Source of the DNA: Planctomycetota bacterium
GTDB taxonomy: Bacteria; Planctomycetota; Phycisphaerae; Phycisphaerales; UBA1924
Direction of reading: 5' to 3'
DNA length: 61,711 nt
NCBI GenBank assembly: GCA_023432465.1
Contig: JAEYUO010000019.1
Coordinates: forward strand, 1 to 61,711
Part shown: positions 8,229 through 18,722 of the stretch, piece after piece
How positions within the stretch are numbered: position 1 is the stretch's first letter
How the letters are laid out: each line of letters opens with the position of its first letter
The notes under the pieces: model-generated
The model's database searches: none
Seen by the model: the letters and a program-made list of their open reading frames with translations, nothing else
What the model was told of the DNA's origin: nothing
Translations under genes and position numbers: made by a program

Positions 8229-8526
8229 AGATGTACTCGACGCGCGGCGGAATCTGCGGGTACACGCGTTTATCAAGAATGCCGAATCGGAGCATCTTGC
8301 TGAGTCGCTCGTTGAGCACCTTCGGTGTCAGCCCGTCGGTCGATCGGACCAGTGCGCCCGGTCGGCAAACGCCCGAGCGAATCTGTGCGAGCACGTGCAT
8401 GGACCATTTGCACCCGACGATCGACTCGACCATCGCGCCGACATCCGGGGCCGCGGCACTTGCGGCTGCGGACGGGACAGCGGCGGCCGGCGGAGTTGGG
8501 GCGAGTTTCCTTCGCGCGGCGGTCAT
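8062..8526 (-). CDS. HxlR-family transcriptional regulator
   Basis: Winged-helix repressor or activator of the HxlR family, 154 residues from the ATG at 8526. The core runs from VESIVGCKWSMHVLAQI through TPKVLNERLSKMLRFGIL to YPQIPPRVEYIFTPFGERFLEIL, which matches the family. A Cys in VGCKW and another in GVCRPG lie where thiol-sensing members carry reactive cysteines. An Ala/Pro-rich N-terminal extension precedes the core, and a disordered basic tail of about 30 residues follows it. It is divergent from a CxxC thioredoxin-like gene, so redox control of that gene is a reasonable inference. Its 3' end overlaps the rhombosortase-like gene by 167 bases, tail to tail. Confidence 0.82.
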   Translation of the reverse strand: MTAARRKLAPTPPAAAVPSAAASAAAPDVGAMVESIVGCKWSMHVLAQIRSGVCRPGALVRSTDGLTPKVLNERLSKMLRFGILDKRVYPQIPPRVEYIFTPFGERFLEILDGIERLKQDAAAGRIRPRDQHPEPGADPDPSSRRAPSRHRLPR

Positions 8527-8736
8527 CGAGCACAAGGGTAGGGCGATCGTGGTGTGAATCGGCCGCGGTTCGCCGCGGCGGAGTGCGCCGGATTTGCCCG
8601 CGGAGATCGCGAGATGTCATGTTCTACCAAAAAGTGCCTACCCCACCCGCCGGTGCGGGGTTGTTCCGAGAGATCGGCGGGCAAGCATGCCATGTCCGGG
8701 CACACGCCGTGACCGGGAACATACAAGGAGATCGGC
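8527..8736. promoter_or_regulatory. Shared HxlR/thioredoxin promoter region
   Basis: The 210-base divergent spacer contains an imperfect GC palindrome near 8640-8660 (CCCCACC, CGCC, GGTGCGGGG) and a short AT-rich patch with CTACCAAAAAG around 8624. AAGGAG sits just before the thioredoxin-like ATG. The palindrome is a candidate operator for the HxlR protein; this is inference. Confidence 0.4.
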
Positions 8737-8973
8737 ATGAAGTCTGAAGCGACGTTCTATCACGCAGGCTGCCCGGTATGCACCGCGGCGGAGCAGATGG
8801 TTGCGAACGCGATTGACCGATCGCGGTTCGATGTGAAGGTGGTCCACCTGGGTCAGGACAAGGGGCGGATCGCGGAAGCTGAGAAGGCGGGTGTCAAGAG
8901 CGTGCCCGCACTTGTGCTGGAGGGCAAGCCGTACCATATCAACTTTGGCGCGGCGATGTCGGACTTGAAGTGA
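8737..8973 (+). CDS. Small thioredoxin/glutaredoxin-like protein (CPVC)
   Basis: Predicted cytosolic thiol-disulfide protein of 78 residues, about the size of a glutaredoxin. A beta strand (ATFYHAG) leads into the redox motif CPVC at residues 12-15. The cis-Pro segment is VKSVPALVLEG, and the final FGAAMSDLK resembles the last helix of the thioredoxin fold. AAGGAG lies 7 bases before the start. The neighbour on the opposite strand is an HxlR regulator with cysteines near its DNA-binding core, suggesting a redox-responsive pair. The electron donor and target are unknown. Confidence 0.82.
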   Translation: MKSEATFYHAGCPVCTAAEQMVANAIDRSRFDVKVVHLGQDKGRIAEAEKAGVKSVPALVLEGKPYHINFGAAMSDLK

Positions 8974-9000
8974 ACCCGGCCGGGTCGATGGCGCGGGTGT

Positions 9001-9038
9001 GTGCCGGGGCCTCACCATCTCAGGGGAGGCTCCGGCAC
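9001..9038 (+). terminator. Long hairpin between thioredoxin-like and YjfB-like genes
   Basis: GTGCCGGGGCCTC at 9001-9013 pairs with GAGGCTCCGGCAC at 9026-9038, 12 of 13 positions, with a 12-base loop. There is no T-run after it, so it may be a weak terminator or an mRNA structure. Confidence 0.45.
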
Positions 9039-9099
9039 AATGGGTTGTTGCGCCGACTCGCGGTCACATGGTGCCCCCGTGCGTGCCGATAAGCCGGGT

Positions 9100-9339
9100 A
9101 TGGAAGCAGCACTCTCGGCGATCACGCAGGCGTCGTACCAGTCGCAGGTGTCCTACGCGGTCGCCGCCAAGGCGATGGACGCGATGCGTCAGGAGGGCGG
9201 AGCTGCGCTCGCGCTGCTGCAGGGCGCTGCGCAGGTGCAGTCGCAGGCGGTTGCTCGTGCGGATGCAGGGATGGCGGCGGCGGTTGAAGAGCTGTCGAAG
9301 CTGACCGATGAGAACGGCCGGCTGGATGTCACGGCGTGA
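9100..9339 (+). CDS. YjfB-like putative motility protein
   Basis: Short alpha-helical protein of 79 residues from the ATG at 9100. MEAALSAITQASYQSQVSYA, then VAAKAMDAMRQEGGAALALL, resembles the YjfB/putative motility protein family, whose members start with a short Met-Asp-Ile-Ala segment and contain a QVxxxVxxKAMD core. The family is linked by name to flagellar motility, but no biochemical role is established. An upstream extension in frame (from 9001) overlaps a strong hairpin and has no coding character. No strong ribosome binding site is seen. The flagellin glycosylation operon at 17.5-24.3 kb supports a motile cell. Confidence 0.6.
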   Translation: MEAALSAITQASYQSQVSYAVAAKAMDAMRQEGGAALALLQGAAQVQSQAVARADAGMAAAVEELSKLTDENGRLDVTA

Positions 9340-9693
9340 TCTCGCCCGAGGGGCACTCGGATAACTGAAACGAGACGTGTGAGGGCGCGATGGGGAGCTC
9401 CGTGTGCTTCGTCACGTCCGAGAAGAACCGCCTCGGAGCGTGTTGATGCGGTGTGCACTGCTAGTCGGCGGCGGCGCAGCCGCTGGGCGCGTTTGGGATT
9501 ACCTGGCTTGAACCGGGTTGTTTGGCGAGCTGCTCGCTCGGGCAGCAGGGTGGTGTAGATTTGCGTGTTGCCGGCGGAGACCGGGCCACCAGACGCCGGG
9601 ACAAGGCGCCACGTTCAGGAACAGACACACAGCCGCCGTCGCAGCCGCAAGGGCTGCGCGGGGGGAATCGTGTCGCACCCATGGAGATCAGAT
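9340..9693. other. Intergenic region upstream of Gly/Lys-rich protein gene
   Basis: This 354-base stretch has no gene with coding character. It contains a small perfect hairpin, CGCAGCC-GCAAG-GGCTGCG at 9640-9658, in the predicted leader of the next gene. No clear promoter hexamers were found. Confidence 0.45.
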
Positions 9694-10815
9694 ATGAAGA
9701 AGACTCTTGCTTGCATTGCCGGCGGTTTGGTGGCGTTTGTCGCGGCGGGCACTGCTTCCGCGGGGCCGCTGGATCTGGAGATCAGCAAGCCGTACATGGT
9801 GTACAACTCCACGGGCGTGACGACGTACGACGCTTCGACGGACGTGTTCAGCTCGAGCGCGACGCTGATCGCCGCACAGTATGACGGCATCGTCATCCTG
9901 ATCCCGATCGGTCAGGCGACGATCGACATGCGGTTCAAGGTGCGTTCGAACGGCCGCCTGAACGGCGGCGTCTCGGGGCATGATCTGGTGATGGAAGGCG
10001 AGATCGACGTCGATGGCGACGGGGTTCCTGAGTACACCGGCACGCTGCTGACGGGCGAGGTGCGGTCGTTTGCGTTCCTGGAGGCGGGGTCGACCGACGA
10101 GTTCGATGTGGAGTTCGATGTAACCGGCGGCTCGATGGCGGGCATCTTCGGCAAGCGGATCGGCATCAATCACAGCGTCGAGAACTCAACGTTCAACGAC
10201 TCATTCTGCTACAGCTGGATGGGCGGCGGCAAGGGCACGGTCGGGAATCAGCCCGGCGAGGAGTGCCCGAAAGAGCCCAAGGACTGGAAACGTGATTGCG
10301 ACTGGCCGGTCGAGCGGCTGAGCATCGGCGGCGTGTCGTACAACAGGAATCAGCTCCGCAACCTGCTCGACGGGAAGTGGCCCAACGGCGGCTGGGCGAA
10401 CGGCGATGCCGCCGTCGAACTGGCCGAGTACCTGATCGCAGCGAAGCTCAGCAACCTCGACGGCGCGGTGATGGATGACGAGACCGCCGAGGCGATGGTG
10501 CTGGCGGATGCGTTCCTCGCCGCATTCCCGATCGGGACAGACCTGAGCGGAGATGAGGCCGATCTGGCTGCGGCGCTGAGCGAGGCTCTGGCGATGTACA
10601 TCGAGGAGTCGGATTGCGGCAAGGGCAAGGACTGCGGCTGGGGCGGCAAGGGTGGGAAGGGCGGCAAGGGCGGCCATGGTGGCGGCAAGGGCGGGAAGGG
10701 TGGCAAAGACGACTGCCGCCGGTACCGCGACCACTGCGGTTGGGGCGGCAAGGGCGGCTACGGTGGAGGAAGCAAGGGTGGTAAGGGTGGCAGCAAGGGG
10801 GGCCGTCGCTGCTGA
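9694..10815 (+). CDS. Secreted protein with Gly/Lys-rich cysteine-containing C-terminal repeat
   Basis: Predicted exported protein of 373 residues. A signal peptide (MKKTLACIAGGLVAFVAAGTASA) precedes a beta-rich domain of about 150 residues (PLDLEISKPYM onward). That domain is alignable with the protein encoded at 11111-11716. A helical region follows (residues about 215-300; NRNQLRNLLDGKWP, AAVELAEYLIAAKL). The last 65 residues are almost all Gly, Lys and Cys: CGWGGKGGKGGKGGHGGG appears, then DHCGWGGKGGYGGG, ending GGRRC. The tail lacks a membrane anchor; its Lys and Cys suggest binding to polyanions or disulfide cross-linking. GGAGAT precedes the ATG at 9694. A clear terminator follows. Confidence 0.75.
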   Translation: MKKTLACIAGGLVAFVAAGTASAGPLDLEISKPYMVYNSTGVTTYDASTDVFSSSATLIAAQYDGIVILIPIGQATIDMRFKVRSNGRLNGGVSGHDLVMEGEIDVDGDGVPEYTGTLLTGEVRSFAFLEAGSTDEFDVEFDVTGGSMAGIFGKRIGINHSVENSTFNDSFCYSWMGGGKGTVGNQPGEECPKEPKDWKRDCDWPVERLSIGGVSYNRNQLRNLLDGKWPNGGWANGDAAVELAEYLIAAKLSNLDGAVMDDETAEAMVLADAFLAAFPIGTDLSGDEADLAAALSEALAMYIEESDCGKGKDCGWGGKGGKGGKGGHGGGKGGKGGKDDCRRYRDHCGWGGKGGYGGGSKGGKGGSKGGRRC

Positions 10816-10851
10816 GTCGTACTCCGGTTACCACAAAGAACATGAATCAAG

Positions 10852-10884
10852 GCGGGCGCACCAGCTTGGTGCGTCCGCTTTTTT
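10852..10884 (+). terminator. Intrinsic terminator
   Basis: GCGGGCGCACC pairs with GGTGCGTCCGC over 11 positions (one G-U), with a 5-base loop AGCTT and a run of six T. It ends the Gly/Lys-rich protein gene. Confidence 0.9.
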
Positions 10885-11110
10885 CGCTGGCTGGCGGCGA
10901 GAGCGTGCGATGTGAAGATGGAGAACAGGGGAGAGCCTGGGAAGTCGTTGCCGCTGCGAATGCGGGACGGCTGGTCCGCTAACACCAGCAATCATGCAGT
11001 GAGCGGGAGAATCACCGCGCTGCGGTCTTGCATTCTGCGCCTCGGGAAGTAGCATGAGGACATGCTTCGGCGGGCCGGGAGGTCCTGTCGCAGCCAAGGA
11101 GAGAGAGACC

Positions 11111-11716
11111 ATGATTGCATCGCGGGCTGTTGCCCTGTGTGTTGTTGTCGGCGCTTCGGGCGCGGCCGTTGCGGCTCCGCTGAACCTGACGCTCGACCGT
11201 CCAGACATTTCATCGTTCTTCATCAGCGCGAGCTACAACGCCGCGACGGACACGTTGACAGCGACCGGAACCGCCGCGGCGATTGATTTCGACGGCATCG
11301 CGCCGCCGGATTTCAACATCGTCGGCGGCACCTTCTCACTGTCGGCGGTCATTGATGCCTCCGGCAACATGTCGAGCGGCACACTGACGATCGGTGGGAG
11401 CGTCGGCGCGTTGGGCGCGACATCGCCCCTGCTGATTGTCGATCTTGATGTGTTTGGCTTTGGCACCATGCCGACGACGCAGATCTTTGAGTTCCTGGGC
11501 ACGGCGACGGGCGGCTCGCTCGCTTCGGAGTTTCAGCCGCTGGTGGGGACGGTGCTGAACATGGGGAGCGGGTTCCAGGGGAGCTTCGCGACCAACTTCA
11601 GTAACTCCGGCTTCGGCACGGCTGATACGGCTCGCGTCGTTCCCGCGCCCGGGGCTGCGGCGCTGCTGGCCGCGGCGGGGCTCGCGGGCATCACTCGCCG
11701 GCGTCGCGTCCAATGA
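11111..11716 (+). CDS. Secreted protein with PEP-CTERM-like tail
   Basis: Predicted exported protein of 201 residues. A signal peptide (MIASRAVALCVVVGASGAAVA) leads to a beta-rich domain beginning APLNLTLDRPDISSFF. The spacing of its strands and of the SYNAATDTLTATGTA, DFDGIAPPDF and IDASGNMSSGTL segments parallels the N-terminal domain of the protein at 9694-10815, so the two are likely paralogous domains with different C-termini. Here the tail is PEP-CTERM-like: VPAPGAAALLAAAGLAGI then TRRRRVQ. AAGGAG lies 9 bases before the ATG. Function is unknown. Confidence 0.75.
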   Translation: MIASRAVALCVVVGASGAAVAAPLNLTLDRPDISSFFISASYNAATDTLTATGTAAAIDFDGIAPPDFNIVGGTFSLSAVIDASGNMSSGTLTIGGSVGALGATSPLLIVDLDVFGFGTMPTTQIFEFLGTATGGSLASEFQPLVGTVLNMGSGFQGSFATNFSNSGFGTADTARVVPAPGAAALLAAAGLAGITRRRRVQ

Positions 11717-11770
11717 ACACAGGACCTCTTCTTCTCGATTGACGGCCACGGCTTGCCACAACGACGATGC

Positions 11771-11809
11771 AACGGGCGGACCGCGAGGACCCGCCCGTTG
11801 TTTCATTTG
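11771..11809 (+). terminator. Intrinsic terminator
   Basis: AACGGGCGG (11771-11779) pairs perfectly with CCGCCCGTT (11791-11799), followed by GTTTCATTT. It ends the gene at 11111-11716. The rest of the 341-base gap up to clpB shows no gene. Confidence 0.8.
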
Positions 11810-12057
11810 TGCATACGACACTGCACAGACAGTACTGCCAATCCGGCAGGCTGATTGAGCCGCGGATGCGGGTGAAGCGGGAGAAGGGTGCTTCCGTACC
11901 ATTTCCGGCTGCAAACCAAGCACGAATCGCGTTCCGGCTCACGGAGGGAAACCCAGTCAGTGGGGGTCTGTTCCGGCCGCGGCATCCGAGGCTCTGGCGC
12001 GCGGGTTGCATATGAACCGATGACCGCCGACAACCGTCCTACGGGGAGGAATCATCC

Positions 12058-14740
<2,683 letters not shown>

Positions 14741-14760
<20 letters not shown>

Positions 14761-15982
14761 CGGCCGCGGCGGGGAGATCACGCAGCAGCCAGCGGATGAT
14801 CGCGATGAACACGCCGGTGAGCAGGAGGTTGGCGGCCAATGAGAGCATGGCGACGACGATGATCGGCCCGCCGATGCCGTAGCTCAGGGAGAGCACCAGG
14901 ACGCCCGCGCCGACCTCGCCGCGCGGCCAGAGGCCGATCGCGACGGCGAGCCGCTCGCGGAACGAGGCCTCCTTGCGGTAGCAGAACATCGGGAACATCT
15001 TGCCGAGGTTGATGACCACGGTGAGGATGCAGACGTGGGTGATGATCGTGCCCCAGGACATGCTCGGGGTGATGGCAGAGAGGACGGAGGCGGCCGCGTC
15101 CTGGCCGGCGGCCTGCTCGGACGGAGCGGACGCTGCGCCCATGGTGCCGATGAAGACGGGCATGGAGAGCCCGACAAAGAGCATGAAGACGGCGGAGATC
15201 CACATCGCCGCGGTGCGCTCGGACTTGGGCGGGTGGTGAGCGTCGTGCCCATCGGGCAGGCGGATGATGCATCCGAGGACGAATGCGGGGAGGAGGACCT
15301 CGATGTGGACCGGGACGACGTCGTCGATGAGGGTTGTGGCGGCGTAGATGACCTCGCTGATGCCGGTGAGGACGAGCGCGTAGATGAGCAGCTTGTCCCA
15401 CGTGCACGGGATGCGGAGCTTGTGGAGGAACTTCCAGGCGATCCAGATCATCGCCGCCATGACGACCACGACGGAGGCGAGCTCCCAGCGGAGGCCGACG
15501 ATCGCGATCTTCAGCGGGATCATGAGCAGGACGGTGTCGAGGTCGTCGAAGATCGCAAGGATCCGGGCCTTGCGAAAGACCCACGTGGCCCCGAGCCCGG
15601 CGGCGGCGAGCATGCTGAAGAGCACGCCCGCGGAGGTCGGCGCGGCGAAGCGTGAGGCGAGGAGCGATTCCTTCCATGCATCCCAGTTGGAGATGGCATC
15701 GCCGGGCAGCATGAGGAACATGAAGTAGAGACACGCGAAGAGCCAGGGGAAGGTCGCCGCGGTCGCGGCGACGGCGTAGTCCCAGCCGTATGCGCGGAGG
15801 CGGGACTTGTCGATCTCAAACTCCATGCCGACCTGGATCATGATGAAGGCCAGGCCGGCCATGGTGATGATGCGCACGATCGTGGCAAGGCCATCGGCCG
15901 CGCCGCCCAGAAGCCCCGGGAGGAACTGCGACGCGACCAGGCCGATGCCCAGCAGAACGGAATAGAACAGCACTTTGCGCAT
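14741..15982 (-). CDS. CPA2-type Na+(K+)/H+ antiporter membrane protein
   Basis: Predicted cation/proton exchanger with 11-13 membrane helices in 413 residues and no cytosolic TrkA domain. The N-terminal helix RKVLFYSVLLGIGLVASQFL is followed by the family-like GLAFIMIQVGMEFEIDKSRL, FAAPTSAGVLFSMLAAAGLG, and FDDLDTVLLMIPLKIAIVGL with two Asp in the membrane region. Late segments include LWPRGEVGAGVLVLSLSYG, typical of the last helices in the Na_H_Exchanger family. The start at 15982 fits the first helix; 15994 (MLVH upstream) is possible. It is divergent from nhaA, and its 3' end overlaps clpB by 20 bases. Confidence 0.82.
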
Positions 15983-16096
15983 GTGTACGAGCATATGGCC
16001 CGATCCGCGCGGGGGCGGCGTGCGCGTGCATATAACCCTCATCCCCGCAACGATCGTGGGGAACGATTCCAGCTTGCAGAGGAGGCGGCAGCACAC

Positions 16097-17524
16097 ATGG
16101 CCCACGGTCCACAGGTTCGTCCGGAAGAGTTCGGCGCGCAGCAGCCGGTCGATGCGCTCCTGCGGCCGCTACGTCGATTCCTGCGGTTCGAGGCGGCGGG
16201 CGGCATCCTGCTGCTGATGATGTCGATCGTCGCATTGGTGTGGGCCAACTCGGCGTACGGCGAGGTGTATCACCGGATCTGGCATGAGACGAAGCTCACG
16301 ATCAAGCTCGCGGACTGGCAGATCGCGTGGTCGATCGGCCATTGGATCAACGACCTGCTGATGGCGGTGTTCTTCCTGGTCGTCGGGATGGAGATCAAGC
16401 GGGAGCTGGTGGTGGGCGAGCTCGCCTCTCCGCGGAAGGCCGCGGTGCCGTTCTTCGCGGCGATCGGCGGGATGGTCGTTCCGGCCGGCATCTTCGTGGC
16501 GTTCACGTATGGCACGCCGGGCATGCGTGGCTGGGGCGTGCCGATGGCGACGGACATCGCCTTTGCGCTGGGCGCGCTGGCGGTGCTGGGGCGCCGCGTG
16601 CCCTTCGGGCTGCGCGTGTTCCTCGCGTCGCTGGCGATCATCGACGACCTGGGCGCCCTGCTGGTCATCGCGATCTTCTACACCGAAGAGCTGCGGATGG
16701 GCTATCTCGCGGCGGCGGCGGGCGTCACGGCGGTCCTTGCGTTCCACAACGCCATCGGTGTGCGGAAGTGGCACGCATACTTCGCGTGGGGGCTCCTGCT
16801 GTGGTTCTTCGTATACAAGTCCGGCGTGCACGCGACGATCGCGGGCGTGCTGCTCGCCGCGACGATCCCCGCGCGGACACGCGTCGATGGAAGCGAGTTT
16901 GTCGCGGGCGTGCGGAAGATGCTCAACTCGTTTGAGCACTACGGCCAGCATGGGCGGGGCATCGTGGCGAACACGAAACAGCAAGGCGCTGTCAAGGCGA
17001 TGGAGACGTACTGCGAGCATGTGCAGACACCGTTGCAGCGGCTGGAGTATGCACTGCTCCCCTGGTCGGCGTTCCTGATCGTGCCGCTGTTTGCGCTGGC
17101 AAACGCCGGCGTGGTGATCGGCGGCGGGCATGCCCAGCCCGCGCCGGCAGAGGCGTCGCAGGCGGCAGCGGCCGCGGGGGGCGGTATTGTGGCCATGCTG
17201 CTCAGCGCCAAGTCGCTGGGCATCATCGCGGGCCTGGTAATCGGCAAGCCGGTGGGCATCTTCCTGTTCACGTGGTTTGCGGTGAAGGTCGGTATCGGAA
17301 CACTGCCCACGGGGGTCACGTGGCGCCACCTGATCGGCGCGGGCTTCCTCGGCGGGATCGGCTTCACGATGTCGCTGTTCATCGCCGCGCTGGCGTTCCC
17401 GGAGCCGGATCAACTCAACGTCGCAAAGGCGGCGGTGCTGGTGGCATCGGTGCTTGCGGGCGCGGGTGGGTTCCTCTTCCTGCTCACCGGCAAGCCGGTG
17501 CCGCAGGACGATGAGGAGCACTGA
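16097..17524 (+). CDS. nhaA: NhaA Na+/H+ antiporter
   Basis: Electrogenic sodium/proton antiporter for pH and salt homeostasis. It has 475 residues, longer than E. coli NhaA (388) but usual for the long subfamily. Recognisable blocks are FEAAGGILLLMMSIVALVWA, NDLLMAVFFLVVGMEIKREL, ATDIAFALGALAVLGRRVP, the ion-binding Asp pair in IIDDLGALLVIAIFYT, and SGVHATIAGVLLAATIPART. An extended loop (EHYGQHGRGIVANTKQQGAV) precedes LQRLEYALLPWSAFLIVPLF. The start at 16097 has AGGAGG about 12 bases upstream. The CPA2-type antiporter lies divergently, and a Kef-type antiporter is also in the window. Confidence 0.95.
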   Translation: MAHGPQVRPEEFGAQQPVDALLRPLRRFLRFEAAGGILLLMMSIVALVWANSAYGEVYHRIWHETKLTIKLADWQIAWSIGHWINDLLMAVFFLVVGMEIKRELVVGELASPRKAAVPFFAAIGGMVVPAGIFVAFTYGTPGMRGWGVPMATDIAFALGALAVLGRRVPFGLRVFLASLAIIDDLGALLVIAIFYTEELRMGYLAAAAGVTAVLAFHNAIGVRKWHAYFAWGLLLWFFVYKSGVHATIAGVLLAATIPARTRVDGSEFVAGVRKMLNSFEHYGQHGRGIVANTKQQGAVKAMETYCEHVQTPLQRLEYALLPWSAFLIVPLFALANAGVVIGGGHAQPAPAEASQAAAAAGGGIVAMLLSAKSLGIIAGLVIGKPVGIFLFTWFAVKVGIGTLPTGVTWRHLIGAGFLGGIGFTMSLFIAALAFPEPDQLNVAKAAVLVASVLAGAGGFLFLLTGKPVPQDDEEH

Positions 17525-17549
17525 CAGCCCAGCCCCGGCCGCGACGCGG

Positions 17550-18722
17550 TCAGTAGGTGTTTTGCTTGCGGAGCAGTTGGGCCGAGCGCGGGTCGAGCTG
17601 CGTGCTCGCCAGGAGCGCGGCGATGCGCCTGCCCGCGCGGCCGTCGCCATAGATGTCCGCGCGTTGCGGTGCCGGGGCGCTTCGTGCGCGGAGGACGGCC
17701 GCGGCGAGGGAATCGAGCTTGCTTCGCGGGATGTCGCTCACGTTGCCGGCGCGCTCGCGTCCAGCCTGACGCGGGCCGATGTTGATGACGCGAACACCGA
17801 TCGCCGCCGCCTCGATCAGCCCGGCCGATGAGTTGCCGACCAGCACGCCGCGTTTGGCCGCCAGCCGCTTGAGCAGGGCGATGAACTCGGCCCGTGGCAG
17901 ATGATCGAGCGATTCCCACGCCGCGCCCTTGCCGCGGCTGCTCTCGCCGGAACGAACCGCCTCGATGATCTCGCGCCCCGGGTCGTGATTCGGCGCGAGC
18001 CACAGCGACGGGTGGGCCGCGGCAACTCGCGAGGCCGCGAGGGCGATCGATCGTTCGGCGGGCGAGTCCAGGCCGGAGGGGTGCAGCAGGATCACGATGC
18101 GCGGGTCGCCGAGTTCGATCGCGGCGACATCATCCATGGGCTTGATATCGCGCAGGCCGTCGATCGCGGGGGAACCGACGGTGTGGACATGCTCGGGCCG
18201 CTCGCCCATGCGCACAAGGCGCTCGGCGGATTGCTTCGTGGCCGCGCAGTGCAGGTGGCTGAGCTTGGTGATCGCGTGGCGGATGGCCTCATCGGCGATT
18301 CCCTCAGCGCGGTCGCCGCCGTGGATGTGCGCGACGGCGATGCCGCCGATGCTTGCCGCGCTCGCCGCCGCGAAAGCCTCGATCCGGTCGCCCAGCACCA
18401 CAACCCAGTCGGGCTTGGCGCGTGCGAAGGCGCGGGCGAATCCCTCGACGCCCCGGCCAAGTGCGGCGGCATCGGCCGGGCGGGTGATGGCCTTGGCCGA
18501 TCCGGCCGCGGGTCGCTGCATCGGCACGGTCGCGGCGATGTGGAACTCGGCCTCGACCTCGCGGATGGTGCGGGCGGGAGGCAGCAAGTGCGCGCCGCCG
18601 GCGATGACCTTGAGCCGCAGTCGCGGCGATTTTTCGATTGCGTGCATCACCGGGCGGAGCAGGCCGAACTCCGCGCGGATACCGGTGATGACGGCGACGG
18701 TCCGACGAGCGAGAGTCATCAT
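17550..18722 (-). CDS. neuC: NeuC-like hydrolysing UDP-GlcNAc 2-epimerase
   Basis: Predicted to convert a UDP-N-acetyl amino sugar to the free 2-epimer (ManNAc or a 2,4-diacetamido analogue), the first committed step of sialic-type sugar synthesis. It has 390 residues, the usual length. Blocks include VITGIRAEFGLLRPVMHAIE, VVVLGDRIEAFAAASAAS, VAHIHGGDRAEGIADEAIRH, and a second Rossmann lobe with LLHPSGLDSP and LVGNSSAGLIEAAAIGVRVI. Last gene of a four-gene operon: its ATG overlaps the neuB stop by four bases (18719-18722). Whether the product is neuraminic or legionaminic acid cannot be told from the sequence alone. Confidence 0.92.
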   Translation of the reverse strand: MMTLARRTVAVITGIRAEFGLLRPVMHAIEKSPRLRLKVIAGGAHLLPPARTIREVEAEFHIAATVPMQRPAAGSAKAITRPADAAALGRGVEGFARAFARAKPDWVVVLGDRIEAFAAASAASIGGIAVAHIHGGDRAEGIADEAIRHAITKLSHLHCAATKQSAERLVRMGERPEHVHTVGSPAIDGLRDIKPMDDVAAIELGDPRIVILLHPSGLDSPAERSIALAASRVAAAHPSLWLAPNHDPGREIIEAVRSGESSRGKGAAWESLDHLPRAEFIALLKRLAAKRGVLVGNSSAGLIEAAAIGVRVINIGPRQAGRERAGNVSDIPRSKLDSLAAAVLRARSAPAPQRADIYGDGRAGRRIAALLASTQLDPRSAQLLRKQNTY

